DNA of 64,000 nt. Origin: Siphonodentalium dalli (taxonomy: Eukaryota; Mollusca; Scaphopoda; Gadilida; Siphonodentaliidae). Below are positions 1 to 12,136 of this stretch, one piece after another (the stretch's first letter is position 1; the number at the start of each line of letters is the position of its first letter). The translations under genes were made by a program, and so were the position numbers. The notes beneath the pieces are model-generated. The model saw nothing but the letters and a program-made list of their open reading frames with translations. It did no database searches and had not been told where the DNA came from. Where the stretch lies: positions 4,092,001-4,156,000 of the forward strand of contig CP136062.1 in assembly GCA_032622095.1 (NCBI GenBank). Direction: 5' to 3'.

Positions 1-1060
1 CCCTACCCAAAAAAATTCAGGTGGGTAGGTAGGTAGGGATTTTTTTATTTTTTTTGCAAGGTGGAATGGCATACTAAGGGTCCCCTCCATGGTGCAGGCC
101 GAGGATATCAATATTAATAAATAGAAAATTTAATAGTTGGAAAAACACAAGAACAATAAAAAATTATGCTGTTCAGTCACAGTTGCTGGAGTTTCTGACC
201 GAAAATGAGCTGAACGGACGGACGGACGCACGATGAGTGGTCAATCCGGACGTCGACATTATGTTTACCATACTATGGTATGGGTAAACATAAAAAACTA
301 AACAAAATGGCAACAGAACTGAGCTACTTATTGAATGGCCACTGCAAATTCAATCGAAAAAAAAATATGGCTAATATGAGATCAGTCTGATTTTGATTTT
401 ACCGAGTTGCTAGCTTCAATATGTCCAAACATACTTGGTTACAATGTCCATATATCTGTGTTTAATGTAAGCTGAGAATTTTCAATATTTTATTTTACCG
501 TGTCGTGTTGATCATCAAAGACATGAAGTATAGCTGCCGACTGAACACTGTCTAGTTCGATGGGACGCAATTGTGATAACTTCTCACTGTGGCACGTGTA
601 ATACTAGAGTAATGATGCAACACAATGGCTTCAATGATATACGAAACATAATTCGCGACAAGTCAAGCTGGTAAATTCAACTCAGTAACTGAATAGATTC
701 TAGATCATTATAATACCCACATGCCCTCCCCCTGCGACATGAGGCTCCAATTCAGAAATACAATAGAACACACCCGACATCTCATTAGCGAGACTTGCCT
801 ATTTATTTCCTGGTTACCGGCGACAATTTTGTTTAAATAAAATGTTTTTATTACCTGCTTTCCCCAAAACGTGAGATTATATGGAGGTTGCAGGAGAGCC
901 GCGTTTAAGACATCAAATTGGGAGACTAATGGGCAAAACGTGAGATTATATCGTTCACGTACTTTTCGTTTGAACGTTCTGAAATGAAGAGTTGGATACT
1001 CAAAACTGCGATGCCACATGGCTCATTTTATACGTCATATGGGCATAGAAACGGGAACTC
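1..1060. other. Non-coding left edge
   Basis: No supportable gene. The first 60 bases hold a GGTAGGTAGGTAGG run followed by a T-rich tract. Around 210-255 there is a GACGGACGGACGCACG-type phrase of the kind found at the ends of mollusc repeats, followed by the hairpin at 260-292, so the tail of a repeat element probably lies here. The rest shows no long frame or recognised motif. Confidence 0.5.
260..292. repeat. Short hairpin at the end of a repeat
   Basis: Arms TATGTTTACCATAC (260-273) and GTATGGGTAAACATA (278-292) are complementary except for one bulged base, with a 4-nt loop. It follows a GACGGACGGACG phrase and may be the terminal stem-loop of a non-autonomous element; the family is not identified. 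Confidence 0.55.
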
Positions 1061-1069
1061 TTAGAAGGG

Positions 1070-1560
1070 TTCCAACTAGTCGACTAGTAGTCGATTACCT
1101 CTGGCGACTAGTCGATTCCTTAAAATCGCTAATCGTTTCAACACTAGACAGAACGCCGGCGGTTCCTAAAAAAAATGGAATCTAATGTTACAGAAACTAA
1201 GTTTCAGCGCACTTCCAGAGTGTGCATGGATAACAATCACAAAGGTAGCCCCCACCCAGAAATTTCAAAACTCAGAACAAGTTAAATAATTGTGATAGTA
1301 ATTGTGAGTTTCATTCAGCAGTCACCACACAATAAGTGATAGTCTGTACTAGTAACATCTAAGTATACTCATGTTGTCAGTATCTCTCTGATGCACGATC
1401 AAAGGTTGTCAAACCTTCGGTTGTAGATTAAATTGTGTAAAACAAACACGGTATTCCGACATCCGAAATAAATAACGGAGATTAATCGACGACGGAAATG
1501 GTAATCGATTATCGGCTTTATCAACGGTTCATCGATTATACGATTAATCGTGGCACCCCT
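1070..1560. mobile_element. Degenerate hAT-like remnant
   Basis: The left end (AAGGGTTCCAACTAGTCGAC near 1066-1085) and the inverted right end (AGGGGTGCCACGATTAATCG, read from about 1559 leftward) both look like hAT terminal repeats followed by repeated TCGA/ATCGATTA motifs. The two ends match only roughly and I found no convincing 8-bp target duplication. It may be two different old insertions rather than one element. Confidence 0.25.
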
Positions 1561-1669
1561 CGTTTTAATATGAGACTATAAGAATATGTGCCACTTTAAG
1601 TTTAATGTACTGTAATGTTGAATAGAATGAATGCACAAACATATCAATGATAGAATGTTCAATGGTAAC

Positions 1670-1978
1670 TTAGTTCATGTTATTATTCTGACAGTTCTGG
1701 TTCCTCGTTGAAGTATCGACTGTCCCTTTGAAGTGAACAGCATTTTTCAAACTTTTAGCTGAAACATCAGTAACAAAACCAGATGCTACATATTGTCTTC
1801 CTCTCGTCAACTGCTTCTCTGTTATTGAGGCACCGAATTCATCACTGTCGGCCCCATCATCAGGCAGATTTGGCATTGGCTCCACAAGCCAAAAATACAA
1901 ATGACCATAATTAAATAATGGCGGCAGAGCATCGGCATGGAATTCTTTCCAACATGTGATTGGCAATACTGTTGCCAC
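1670..1978 (-). pseudogene. Fragment of a repeated SWIM/YqaJ-associated protein exon (tentative)
   Basis: This open frame of about 102 codons contains CWKEFHADALPPLFNYGHLY, then a linker rich in Asp, then KQLTRGRQYVASGFVTDV. The two phrases resemble conserved stretches upstream of the SWIM zinc finger in multi-copy, transposon-associated THAP/YqaJ-type proteins of marine invertebrates; that is from memory of the family and was not searched. No SWIM cysteines or nuclease motifs are present, so it is at best one exon. The second copy (26.8-27.0 kb) has a 26-base deletion in the linker and a 1-base deletion just after it, so neither copy is likely functional. The frame opens to the upstream side without a clear start codon. 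Confidence 0.35.
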
Positions 1979-2103
1979 GGCATTATTATCATCACTACTG
2001 ATCTCTTCTCATACCATTTCCCTTTATTGATTTTAACGTCAAATCGCTTTGCTCATTACTCTAGCTTCTTGACATCTGAAACATAAGAATATAACATCAT
2101 GAG

Positions 2104-3215
2104 TAGTGCTGGGCGGTTTCCCGATTAATCGTCAATACCCGGTTAATATTTCAATATCGTCAGTAATATCGTCTAAACTAAAATAATCGTAATATCGTCG
2201 GCAATTAGAGGGTGCCAGACCATCATAAGCGTATACAAACAAATAGTTTAACTCAAGCCTAAATAGAGTTATTTAAGTTTTAAATTCCAACTAAATCCCC
2301 GTGTCCTGACTTTTTCAATATTCAATATAAATCATAGTAAACAATGTTTAGGACGACTAACAAAATTAGGGGGATATGAAAACCCCGAATACGTCCCCCT
2401 TTCGCTCACAATATTACACAAACGCTCAGACTTCCCTGCGTACTTTTTATTACAAGAGAATGAATTGACGACTGATCGGGTGATAGATCAATATGAATGT
2501 CAGTTTTGCCATGTCTCTTCCTTCAGTACAATGATGCACATGCACCGTCAATCAAAATAGTAAATGAGCGAAGATACCGCCCCCTTCTCGTCTAGAAGAA
2601 ACCACTCACGGCGATTGGTTAAAACCAATATTATAGAATTAGGGCTTCAAACCCGCCCAAAATACATGGTGTCCTTGCTTGGCCGAATTCCAAAAGTTAT
2701 GTACTACGTGTGTGTGGACTTCGCTAAAATTTGTCTTGACGGTAAACCATATTCCATTTGTCAAGCGACGCAAGTGTCATCGGGAACAACATATGTATTT
2801 GCTCAACATAGTTGAATATACCGAGTTAGAAAAGGATACTGTATAGTATAGAACACTTTTAGTTTTGGCATAGACTAGATAATGGTTTTATTAATTATCG
2901 GTATATACCAGAATTTGTCAAGTCACCGGAAAGAAATTGTCCGAATAGCGGAATTTAACCGGTGAATTTACTTTTCATTCCGAATATCGATCGAGCATGA
3001 GGTTGTCACTGGTTGAAAGGTTGTGTACAGGTATGTTATTATTGACGTCAACTTGTCAAAATTAATGACAATGATGTGATTCTAGCGAACAGTGAGAAAC
3101 TGTTTAAGTTACTAGTATCTGATGTTTAAAAAAAACGCGATTATATCGTTATTAAACCGCGGTTTTAATTTCCAAAAATCGCGGTTTTTATTTTCGTTAA
3201 TATCGTCCAGCCCTA
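2104..3215. mobile_element. hAT transposon A, non-autonomous, 8-bp TSD
   Basis: The element begins TAGTGCTGGGCGGT and ends as the complement of TAGGGCTGGACGATA, a typical hAT-type inverted end. It is flanked on both sides by ATCATGAG (2096-2103 and 3216-3223), and the uninterrupted homologue near 27.09 kb carries ATCATGAG once. Subterminal regions repeat AATATCGT and AAAACCGCG-type motifs. The element is 1,112 bp, too short for a hAT transposase. The longest frame (2564-2815, 83 codons) shows no DDE, BED or dimerisation motif. It is a non-autonomous derivative. Confidence 0.9.
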
Positions 3216-3844
3216 ATCATGAGTCATTGAGTGAGTAAGAATAATATATACAGCCTCAATGCCAATTTAGCACATGATATATATACTTATTTTACATTTA
3301 CATTTCTCCCAACTAGTCTGGACTACATGTAATAATATTGATAAATGTCACGATATTACCATCATAAGAAACACAAACATTGTAATACTCCAGAAACTAT
3401 TGACATTAATGGTATGATTCCATCTCGAAAGGCTAAAGCTAAACAACAAACAAACAAAAAACTTTGCCAGTGTTTACAAACTTACAAAGCAAATAGCAAA
3501 AACAAAACAAAATATGCCACATAATGGGTTAATAGATACACGATTAGTGCTGAAACGGATATCCGGTTGACAACCGGCTACCGTCGGCAACCGGTTGAAC
3601 TACGATCAACCGGTTAACCGCTATGTATTACACACATGCAATACCACTGATAAAAACTAACGTATTCAGGTCCTTAATCGGCATAGACTGACAACAGTAG
3701 CTTTTAAACACGGGTACTTTATCAATTTTGCTACAAACGTTATCACTCAGGGGGTTATACATTCGAAATTACGCATATTAAAATTCAGGTGCCAGATCAA
3801 GTCTTCCATGAATGGCAGATTACATAGTCTGGCATTGGCCGGTA

Positions 3845-3878
3845 AACATCAAAGATGCATGACGTCATCTTTGATGTT
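3845..3878. repeat. Perfect 13-bp inverted repeat with CRE-like core
   Basis: AACATCAAAGATG (3845-3857) and CATCTTTGATGTT (3866-3878) are perfect inverse complements around an 8-base centre; the centre together with the arm gives TGACGTCA, a CRE-type palindrome. It lies in the left third of hAT B. It may be a local hairpin or a chance transcription-factor site. Confidence 0.6.
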
Positions 3879-5663
3879 CCGATGTCTGGTAAAACATGTG
3901 CACTGATGCCACTGGGTCATCGGCAAATATCAATACAATCGTTTCCACTGCAGTATACGGCATGGTCATTTGACATCTACTCTCCGACTGACTACTTGTA
4001 GATAGTATCATGGATACCCAAGAAATTAGTAAATCAGATGTCTGGGCACATTTCAAAGAGAAATTGGCAGAATGCAAACTCTGAGAACCAACCCTATTTA
4101 CATATGCTCTGTCTATATACTTCTAACATTACTGAGTTTGAGTAATCTCAGTCGATGAAGTTCAAATGAACTCGAATCAAAATGGTGTTCCCTGCAGTCA
4201 GACTTATTTGCATCCTAATGATTAATTCTCATGGTTGTCTTCTAACAGAAAACAGTGTTATTAGCAGGTTTTCAGCTGTTTTTTTAAATTTTCATTTGTT
4301 AACTTCATAAAGTTCACAAACTTCATAATTGTGTTATCGGTCGTCAGCCATCATATCCATCTCAAATCGCCAAAGAACACCCACCGGTTAGAATACCTGA
4401 GTCGCATGACTTAATAATCGGCCAGTCCCGCATTCGCTATAATGGCAATACAAAACTGTCGATATTTGCATGTATGAACATGTATATAGGTCACAAAATA
4501 TTCTTCCCAAAATGAGAACGATAACAAGTCAGGTAACAGTCGCAACTGCAGTACAAATAGGTCAAGCATGACACGTCTATTTATAAACACTGCCAGTTTT
4601 AGTTCACTGTGTCATCTGCCAAGTTGTCAACACGTGGCTTTGTGACGTTCGTGTTTGGTGATTTACATTCGTTAATACAAGCTCTGTCTGTAAACATTAC
4701 GTGAGTTTGCCATACAGTTAATAAATCAAATTATGCTGATATATTGGTACAAATTATAGTATAAATAAATCAGTAATATATGATCATGTACGTAACGTAA
4801 TTTGCGCCCGCTTGTTACTGTTCATGGGATTATCGGATGAATTGTTATCTTTATAGAAGGATTTGATGAAAACCCTAAGGGTTAATACACACATTAATGT
4901 AATCTCTGTAATTATCGTGTAATTGGCGTTTTACATGGATCATACAGACGATGTAATATTTGTCCATTGACAACCCAATCATTGCCCACGTGTTGAACGC
5001 ACTGAGTTCTAGTTCCAATTAAGTCGGAATGTAGATAAGCCGTTATCTTGGACCGAGTCGCCAGGCCACTTAAAATAATTGTTCGTGGGATAACCCATAT
5101 TGTAGACTTTCTATTTAAATAATTACCAGTCCTCTCTTATTTATAGCAGTGGTGGATCAGGATTTCCCCGACGCATGCAGGGGCTATATATGACCCCGAA
5201 AGCTACCAAGCGGGGGTGGCTAACTCTGAGCTATTTAAGTAAAACATATCATATTGTACCTTCTTGTCCAGATTATTCCGACCGATACATTCAACTAAGT
5301 CCCTTAGCGATTTGAAGCTTTCAAGACCCCCCCCCCCCCCCAAACAAGCATCATGGTTGAAAATGTTCTACATCAAGCCTGTATATGCCAGACGTATGGC
5401 TTCTGGTGGTCGTGCATTAATACAATGCCAGATATCACACAGACTTGACTAATTTCCGCATCCGTGAGAGAAGACATGTTTTGGACTGGCCTTAAATGTA
5501 CTGATAGAAGACAATTTGTCTGACCTGTTAACAATGAACCGCTCGCGCATGCGAGTAATGTTGTCAATTATTGGTGTGTCCATGTAAAATACATGTATTT
5601 TACATACAGAAATTACATGCATGTGTGTATCCACCCTAATTATAATGGGACACAAGAAAATCT

Positions 5664-6296
5664 ATTATATATTTTGGAAGATCTGTCTGTGTATCTGTCT
5701 GTGTGTGTGTTCGCGATGAACTCGAAAACGGCCGACCCGATTTCGATGAAACTTCGTATGTGAGGGTACTATCGGTCGGGAAGTGGCATAGGCATATTAA
5801 TTTTCAGATCCGAGGTCAACTTTTCACGTGCCGAGGTCAAATCTGTTTTTACGCCGTTTTGCGCTAATATATTTCAGTTCGGTGCTCACAAATCGATTCG
5901 AGATAGCGCGAATAATAAATTGCCAGTCATATAATTTGCACGGTTAGAATCTGTGGCGCTTCCTCTTTCCAATGATGTATCACACGCCTGTGTACGTTTA
6001 AAGTTTCTACCTTAATTATCGGGAAGAACGCAGGACCATGCTTCGCTCATCGAAAAACATTCCGAGGTATCCGCAAATGACATTGGGCAATATATATATC
6101 TCGGAAACGGGTGGAGCTATCGACTTGAAATTTGGTATGTGAATGTATCTTGCCCCGGATACGAATTTTATCGGGTCGCCGAGCCCGTGCGACGCCAGCT
6201 TCGCGCATGCGCAGACCAGATCTCGGAAACGGGTGGAGCTATCAACTTGAAATTTGGTTTTTGAATAGCCCGGACGAAGTCGGGTCACCTTCTAGT
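5664..6296 (-). mobile_element. Unclassified hairpin-headed repeat, near-complete copy
   Basis: Read on the minus strand it starts CTAGAAGGTGACCCGACTTC, where CCCGACTTCGTCCGGG folds into a tight hairpin. It continues with about 1.3 copies of the 121-bp unit later seen amplified at 53.3-54.2 kb. It ends in GAACACACACACAGACAG-like simple sequence followed by CTTCCAAAATATATA. The same head and tail occur in copies at 48.0, 51.7, 52.5 and 53.3 kb. It is nested within hAT B and so is younger than it. No coding frame is visible, and I cannot assign a superfamily. Confidence 0.7.
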
Positions 6297-7389
6297 GATA
6301 TATATAATGTATGTAAATAATCACATATAACGTAAATGTGGATATTTAGCCTGCCATGTAATACGAGTCTCAGCTGTCTGGCCATCGACGCAGTCCTGTC
6401 TGGAGTTTTGCGCGCCGGTGTAGGTAGTGACGTCATGATGTACGTCTTGATGTCATGACGCCTTTACTGGTTTCCCCAAGAAGCAATCTTAAAATGACTG
6501 CGATCTTTCAATCGGAACTTAAATTTTCCATTTGTCGGCCTTGAACTTTGAGAATATTTCATAATATTTTTAGGCGGAAATACCGTTAGAAAATTGAAGA
6601 TAATATGTAAACGGCCAGCAAGGTCGCTAGATTCCTCTTTCGGGGTAAATATTTTTAATAATTTTATGAAATATGTAAACAAAACTTTTTCATGCAATTT
6701 AACTTTTTTTGTTAACCAGAGCTTTTGTTCAATTTACATTCACTATTTGAAAATATATTTGGCTTTAGGAGCATGATGTTCCTACATATGATGAAGTATA
6801 GCTAACAGTTGCAAGATCAAAGTTTTTTATTTTTGCCCTGGAGCATTTTGCCCAATTACACATTTCGACGTGGCATTAATCAATACAAAATGGCGACCGT
6901 TGGCAGCAATAGAATTTTGGACTCCGCTGACCCTGGCTGACCCTTCAGTAAAAAGTTCAGTTATGAATAAATAATCCTATTTTAGGTGATTTCAATTTAT
7001 TTTTAGATTGGGCCGAAAAAGTCTATTAGTATATATCTCATGTTCGCATACGTATACCCTGGTCGCTTCGCTTCCGCGGCTTTGCCACGGGAGAGCGGGC
7101 GCTATAAAAGAAAATAGCGGATAACCGGTTATGATCCGGTTACACGTCGCGGTTAACCGGCTACAAAAATAGGTCAACCGTTTCAGCACTATACACGATC
7201 GGGGCAGTAATCAAATTATAATCAATTCATTCATTGTCGAATATTAGTTAACTATCTGCAAACTTGGTAATATGTGATTTTAAAACAGTTTATACCGTTC
7301 GAGTGTACAACAACTGAACGAGGAAGTAAATGTAAACAAACTCACCGTTTGATAAGTTCCGATCGGTTTCCACTTAATTCCAATCCTCT

Positions 7390-9080
7390 ACATGCCAACC
7401 TTGAACCATCGCTTCAATTGGACGTTGGTGTATTGGCTGAAATCTCCTTTCAGTTTGGCACCAGGTACTTCTTCTTCGGAAAGGTTTATACACGTAAATT
7501 CAGACATTTTTTATGACAAAGAATTGCAAACAATGAAACTCATCAATATTCATGAGTTGTGACGTATCTGTGATTTACCTGTGATTTACCTGTGATCTTC
7601 AGGCCTATTTTAAGCTTTCGCTTGTATTGGCCAATTGTCGTAGTATAACATCATATTTGCTCTATTTTATAAAACACAAACAATAGTATAATTAATTATA
7701 TGGCTGTCATTTGGCCTGCTTCTCTCACTGTTAGTGTTACTGTTAGTTTAGGGATGTTCATGAAAAATTCAAATTGTTATAATCTATTCAATTTTGTGCT
7801 TATTTTGTAGATCTCACCATGCTGGTTACAGATCCGAAAACCTTTTTCAGATTCGTCAAATATTTTTTGAGTTATGCATATTTTTGTACCCCAAAAATGG
7901 GCCGTTTTTCAGATTTCGGAGTCCCCAAATTTCGCCATATTGTCAAAATTGGCTAAAAAGCTGATTTTAGGGTCAACTATTTTTTAAAATGCACAATAAT
8001 TTTGGGTTTTTTCACTAATTAAGTGGTTAACCTACTGGGTAGTGCACATTAATAAATTATTTCATACCCTTATGGTCAAGAATGAAAAAAAATCTACCAA
8101 TGAAATGTGTGTTCCGTAACATGGACTTAGTCAAATTTGGCTTTGTGACATGGGGGTCGCGTGACAAAATGCCATATTTGAGGTCTTGTAACTAAGTAAA
8201 TTGACCCCCTTACATCTTGATGTTTCTGCAACATGTTCAATATGTTAGACTAACTCTATTGGGAAGATATTTCTATTATTTGATGTAAAAAAAATATATT
8301 ATGGCCCAATGGGTTCTGGACATCGTCTCATTTTAAAAAATGTCCCTTTTTTGGCATTTTTTGAAGTTTTTGTTTATCAAAATTAAAACGGTAACATTCA
8401 ATTGACAAAATAGGTTGAACTTTTATCACAAAACATTTTAGAGTTGAAATTAAGGCATTTTGTTGATTATTTTAAGGTTAGTTTGTGGATTTCATCCCAT
8501 TTTGTTGTCGATGGACCTCATATTTCACTGTTCGCATTGGGGTAGGGCAAATCTGAAAAATCAGCCATGTCATCATATTGGACTAATTGGAGACAATGGG
8601 TTGTTTTTTTTCTACTTGGTTAGACTATTATTGTTCTAAATAAAACATTACAAACCTTATTTTATGTTTATTTTTAATTTTATGGGTATCTTATGCTAAA
8701 AAGTAGCCAAACACCAAATTGCCATTTCGTCTACAAATCGGAGCAAATTGTGTCATAAATAGGAAACCGTACATTTAAAATGGCCGCGGTCAAGTTTTTA
8801 AGATAGTAAAATTTATGCTTGATTCGCTTATAACAAGTAATTAGACTTTATGATTTAATATGTATAAGTATTCATCAATAAGCTTACCCTCCCCCAAAAT
8901 TTTATAGCCTCCATGTATGTACATGGTTGCCTTTATTGGCCATCTATTGTCACATAGAGGTCAGTAGCGGTACCAGGCTCAATTGTAAACAAAAGAGTTT
9001 GGCTATAAATATCAACAAAAACAAATTGTGCTCCAAAGTAATTATTTTTTCATCAAATACATTTCACAAAAGTCATGGTG
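7390..9080. other. AT-rich non-coding stretch
   Basis: No long frame, inverted repeat or recognised element boundary. It includes a tandem GTGATTTACCT triplet near 7562-7595 and phrases such as CCCCAAATTTCGCC that suggest old repeat material. Confidence 0.5.
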
Positions 9081-9179
9081 GTCCTAATTTACTCTGAACA
9101 GCTCATGACAGACTAACTGCCTTGGTCCTTCCAGGAACTGGAAATAAGAACCAGAGACGTGGCGACGGGGGGTTTGGTC

Positions 9180-10570
9180 AAAATTTTCAACAGTTGGAAA
9201 TTTCATATCTCCCAAGACATCAGTTGGAAATTTCACACCAACAATAGGTTGAAAATATTCTTGTAGTTTGATTTTCAAACAATTTATTTGGGGGGGGGGG
9301 GGATTAATTGTTTTTGGACCAATATTTGCATATTTTCCTATTTTTTTTCAAAATTTTGGACTGAAATGGTCATCAGTTGGAAATTTTCCAACCTTACTTC
9401 TTGGAAATTTCCCCTGTGGCCAGTCAAAAACGTCTATTTAATTTAAGAAAACAATATTGTCATACATTTGGTCAACATTGTCATTGGAATTGTCATCAGT
9501 TGGAATCCAACCTATAAAGTGGGGGGGTGTCAGGTTTTAAATTTCCAACTCTAGGAAGGCTTGATGCTAGTCTAGATGCTAGGATTTTACGATTTTCTTG
9601 TTCGGATTTGAAAATTTTCCCACACCGGGCCAAACCATGGTCGGCCCGGTGTGTCATTGTCTCTCCCCTGTGGCCAATACAAAACTGCTATAATTAGTTT
9701 AACAAATTTTTTTTTACTACATTTGGTCAAAAGTGTGGACTGAAATGGTCATCAGTTGGAGAATTTTCCAACCTGAGGGGGGTATGGGGTTTGAAATTTC
9801 CAACACTAGGAAAGCTTCAGTTGAGACCAGTCTAGATGCTAGGATTTGCGATTTTCTTGTATAGCTTTCAAAAATTTCTCACACCGGGCCGAACAACCAT
9901 GGTCAGCCCGGTGTGTCCTGGTCTCTTGCCAGTAGCCGTGTGCATTTGTCTGGAGTTAGACCACGTACTAGATATTAGAGATTTATGCAATTTTTCAGGT
10001 TCAAATATCTGAATGTTCTCATACCGGGAATATAGAACCATGGTTTATAAATATATAGGATAGGATGTTAGGTCTGAACACTGAGGTGCAAGGGGGGTGG
10101 TGGTGGTGCAAATGGAATTATGCAAAACTTGTGTTTTGTCTGATTCTGATTCAGGGGGGGGGGGGGGGGGGTGCAGTTGGAATTTCCCAAGGTGGACACC
10201 CAGGGAAATTTCCAGGGCTCTTTTGATATTCTTGTATAGCTTTCAAAATTTTCTCACACTGGCCGAACAACCATGGTCAGCCCGGTGTGTCCTGGTCTCT
10301 TGCCAGTAGCTGTGTGCATTTGTCCACTGGAGTTAGACCACTAGATATTAGGATTTATGCAATTTTTCAGGTTAAAATATCTGAATGTGTTTTTGTCGGA
10401 TTCAAGGGGGGGGGGGGGGGGGGTGGGGGGGGGTGCAGCAGGAATTTCCCAAGGTGGACACCAGGGAAATTTCCAGGGCTCTTTTGATACCTGTTACAGG
10501 TATGGGCGCTTAAACTTGGGAAGCCCAAATAACCCAAAATTCCCAGTGGACAGTATTGAGTCAACCTGAA
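9180..10570. repeat. Degenerate tandem repeat with recurrent ACACCGGGC hairpin
   Basis: Blocks with the phrases ATCAGTTGGAAATTTTCCAACC, TCTAGATGCTAGGATT and CACACCGGGC...GCCCGGTGTG recur at about 9.54-9.66, 9.76-9.92 and 10.22-10.30 kb. The last phrase is an imperfect palindrome with CCATGG near its centre. Poly-G tracts sit at 9290-9302, 10154-10171 and 10406-10423; the latter two are followed by GTGCAGYWGGAATTTCCCAA and so are two copies of one unit. No gene is supported; glycine-rich frames here are poly-G artefacts. Confidence 0.7.
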
Positions 10571-10852
10571 TTTTCAAGGCAATTCAACAATATGTGCTGT
10601 AAATAAAAAATCTGCAGTTGCAATACAGCCTTCATTTGCATGTTGAATTTTTAAATCAGAAATATGTCATAATTATAATATATGCGTCTGTATCTGTGTT
10701 GGTTCGGTGTAGAAGCCGTATTTTAGAGTTATATTGGGACACCGGTACTGCATGGCGGTACATATCCTCTGCTGGAACAGGTGTCCCCAAATTATATCTG
10801 GATTCTTCCCTGGTGGACACCCCCCAAACAGATATCCTCTAGCCACGTCCCT

Positions 10853-11940
10853 TAGTGATGTTCCGATAATGAAAAAGCTTATCGGACCGATTTCCGATAA
10901 CTGGAGGCACAATCGGCCGATTTCCGATTCCGATTCCGATGTTTATATATATTGTGCGTTTGTTCCTATAATGGACTTATATACACCCAATGCACTCCAT
11001 ATCCCGCATAGTTTCAAAGCCAAATACATCAAAGAAATATATACCCACTGTCGTGACAGTATTTCTGCCGACGTCGGTTGTGTGCTTCCTTTGATGTATA
11101 CCGGTGGTTGTTTCGACAAAGAGATCAAAGGTGCCGACTCAGAGTAACGTTATGACCATGTGTGGAACACTTGCATGCGGAGTAAAAGTCTTGATTGAAT
11201 ACGTGTAAGTTGCAACAATGTATGGAATGGCGATGATTATTAACTAAATTTTGATTGATGGATAATAATTGCTGTCATATTTGTCTGAGATTTCCCAAGT
11301 TTCCATTGGTCACACCTTTTATCTTTTAACAACTCGGAAGCTTTTATAGTTCCGCCTGCTCAATTTTTGTTTCGCAAGTTCAACGTGGAGCTAAGCGTAT
11401 TTCATAGCATACGTTGTACAGACGAAAAAGCTAATTATGCCCCTACTAACGTTGATCGTTATTGAAGACAGTTCTGATAACAACTGTATTAATTCATTCA
11501 GTGTGTGCTTCAAGTTATTGACATAGCATGTGACGTCACATGACACGTGCTCTAGAGGAAGCCTCACTGTAATCAGGTCAGCTTTTTAATTAAAGCTTTC
11601 TTTGAATCTATTTCGTGTCAACGCGATTGAACCAATAACTTCATATTACACGGGATGTCGGGCATGTGTATTGCCATTCTTATAATATATCATCACATCA
11701 GACTGCTTTGATGATGCCAATGGCTTCTTATTAGGCTGTTACAACTGCGTTTTACATTCAATACTACAGTTGTATTGCGTATGTTTATTAAAGCGTGCAC
11801 ATTGCGCTTAGATACTAGAACGTTTTTATTTATTTTGACAATCGGTAAAAGCCGATGTTCAACTGCGAGGTACGATTAATTTCCGATGGGCTATTATCGG
11901 CCGATGGCCGATTCCGATTCCGATTATCGGAACATCACTA
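10853..11940. mobile_element. hAT transposon C, non-autonomous, 8-bp TSD
   Basis: Starts TAGTGATGTTCCGATAATG and ends with the complement, CGATTATCGGAACATCACTA. Flanked by ACGTCCCT on both sides (10845-10852 and 11941-11948). Subterminal CGATTTCCGATTCCGATTCC/CGGCCGA motifs occur at both ends. At 1,088 bp it is too short for a transposase. The longest internal frame spans the left terminal repeat and is not a gene. Confidence 0.92.
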
Positions 11941-11993
11941 ACGTCCCTGATCAGAAACCTTAGATCAAGGTATGATATCTGGGGTATTTGATT

Positions 11994-12128
11994 CACAGTT
12001 GTTGGAAGATTTGATCAAAATCCGCTGATAAATACACATACCATTACTTTAATAATAATATTATTATCATTGATGTAATGGTGTGTGTATTTATCATTGG
12101 ATTTTGATAATAATTTCCAACAACTGTG
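11994..12128. mobile_element. Short MITE with CACAGTTGTTGG ends
   Basis: This 135-bp element begins CACAGTTGTTGGAAG and ends CCAACAACTGTG. It is flanked by ATTTGATT (11986-11993) and ATCTGATT (12129-12136), an 8-bp duplication with one mismatch. The interior folds as a long hairpin centred on an ATAATATTATTAT stretch near 12060. The same terminal sequence bounds the 681-bp element at 13888-14568, so both belong to one family. The 8-bp duplication suggests hAT or P type mobilisation. Confidence 0.85.
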
Positions 12129-12136
12129 ATCTGATT

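Larger units (their letters stand above)
3545..7191. mobile_element. hAT transposon B, 3.65 kb, 8-bp TSD
   Basis: Starts TAGTGCTGAAACGG and ends with its complement, CCGTTTCAGCACTA. Flanked by TACACGAT on both sides (3537-3544 and 7192-7199); the empty homologue at about 27.42 kb has TACACGAT once. Subterminal ACCGGTTAACCG/CCGGTT motifs are repeated at both ends. At 3.65 kb it has room for a transposase, but I see no long frame, and part of the length is a later insertion (5664-6296). It is either non-autonomous or has a heavily decayed gene. Confidence 0.9.
1562..7389. repeat. Dispersed 1.03-kb repeat, copy 1, split by two hATs
   Basis: Three blocks (1562-2103, 3216-3544 and 7192-7389) align in order and nearly base for base with the continuous sequence 26584-27619. 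The breaks coincide exactly with the ends of two hAT elements, so copy 2 shows the pre-insertion state. The blocks contain a decayed coding segment (1670-1978, minus strand). The repeat ends abruptly at AATCCTCT in both copies; outside it the two loci are unrelated. Confidence 0.85.

Noticed and set aside
10097..10569. Glycine/proline-rich frames
   Set aside because: Produced by poly-G tracts within a degenerate tandem repeat.
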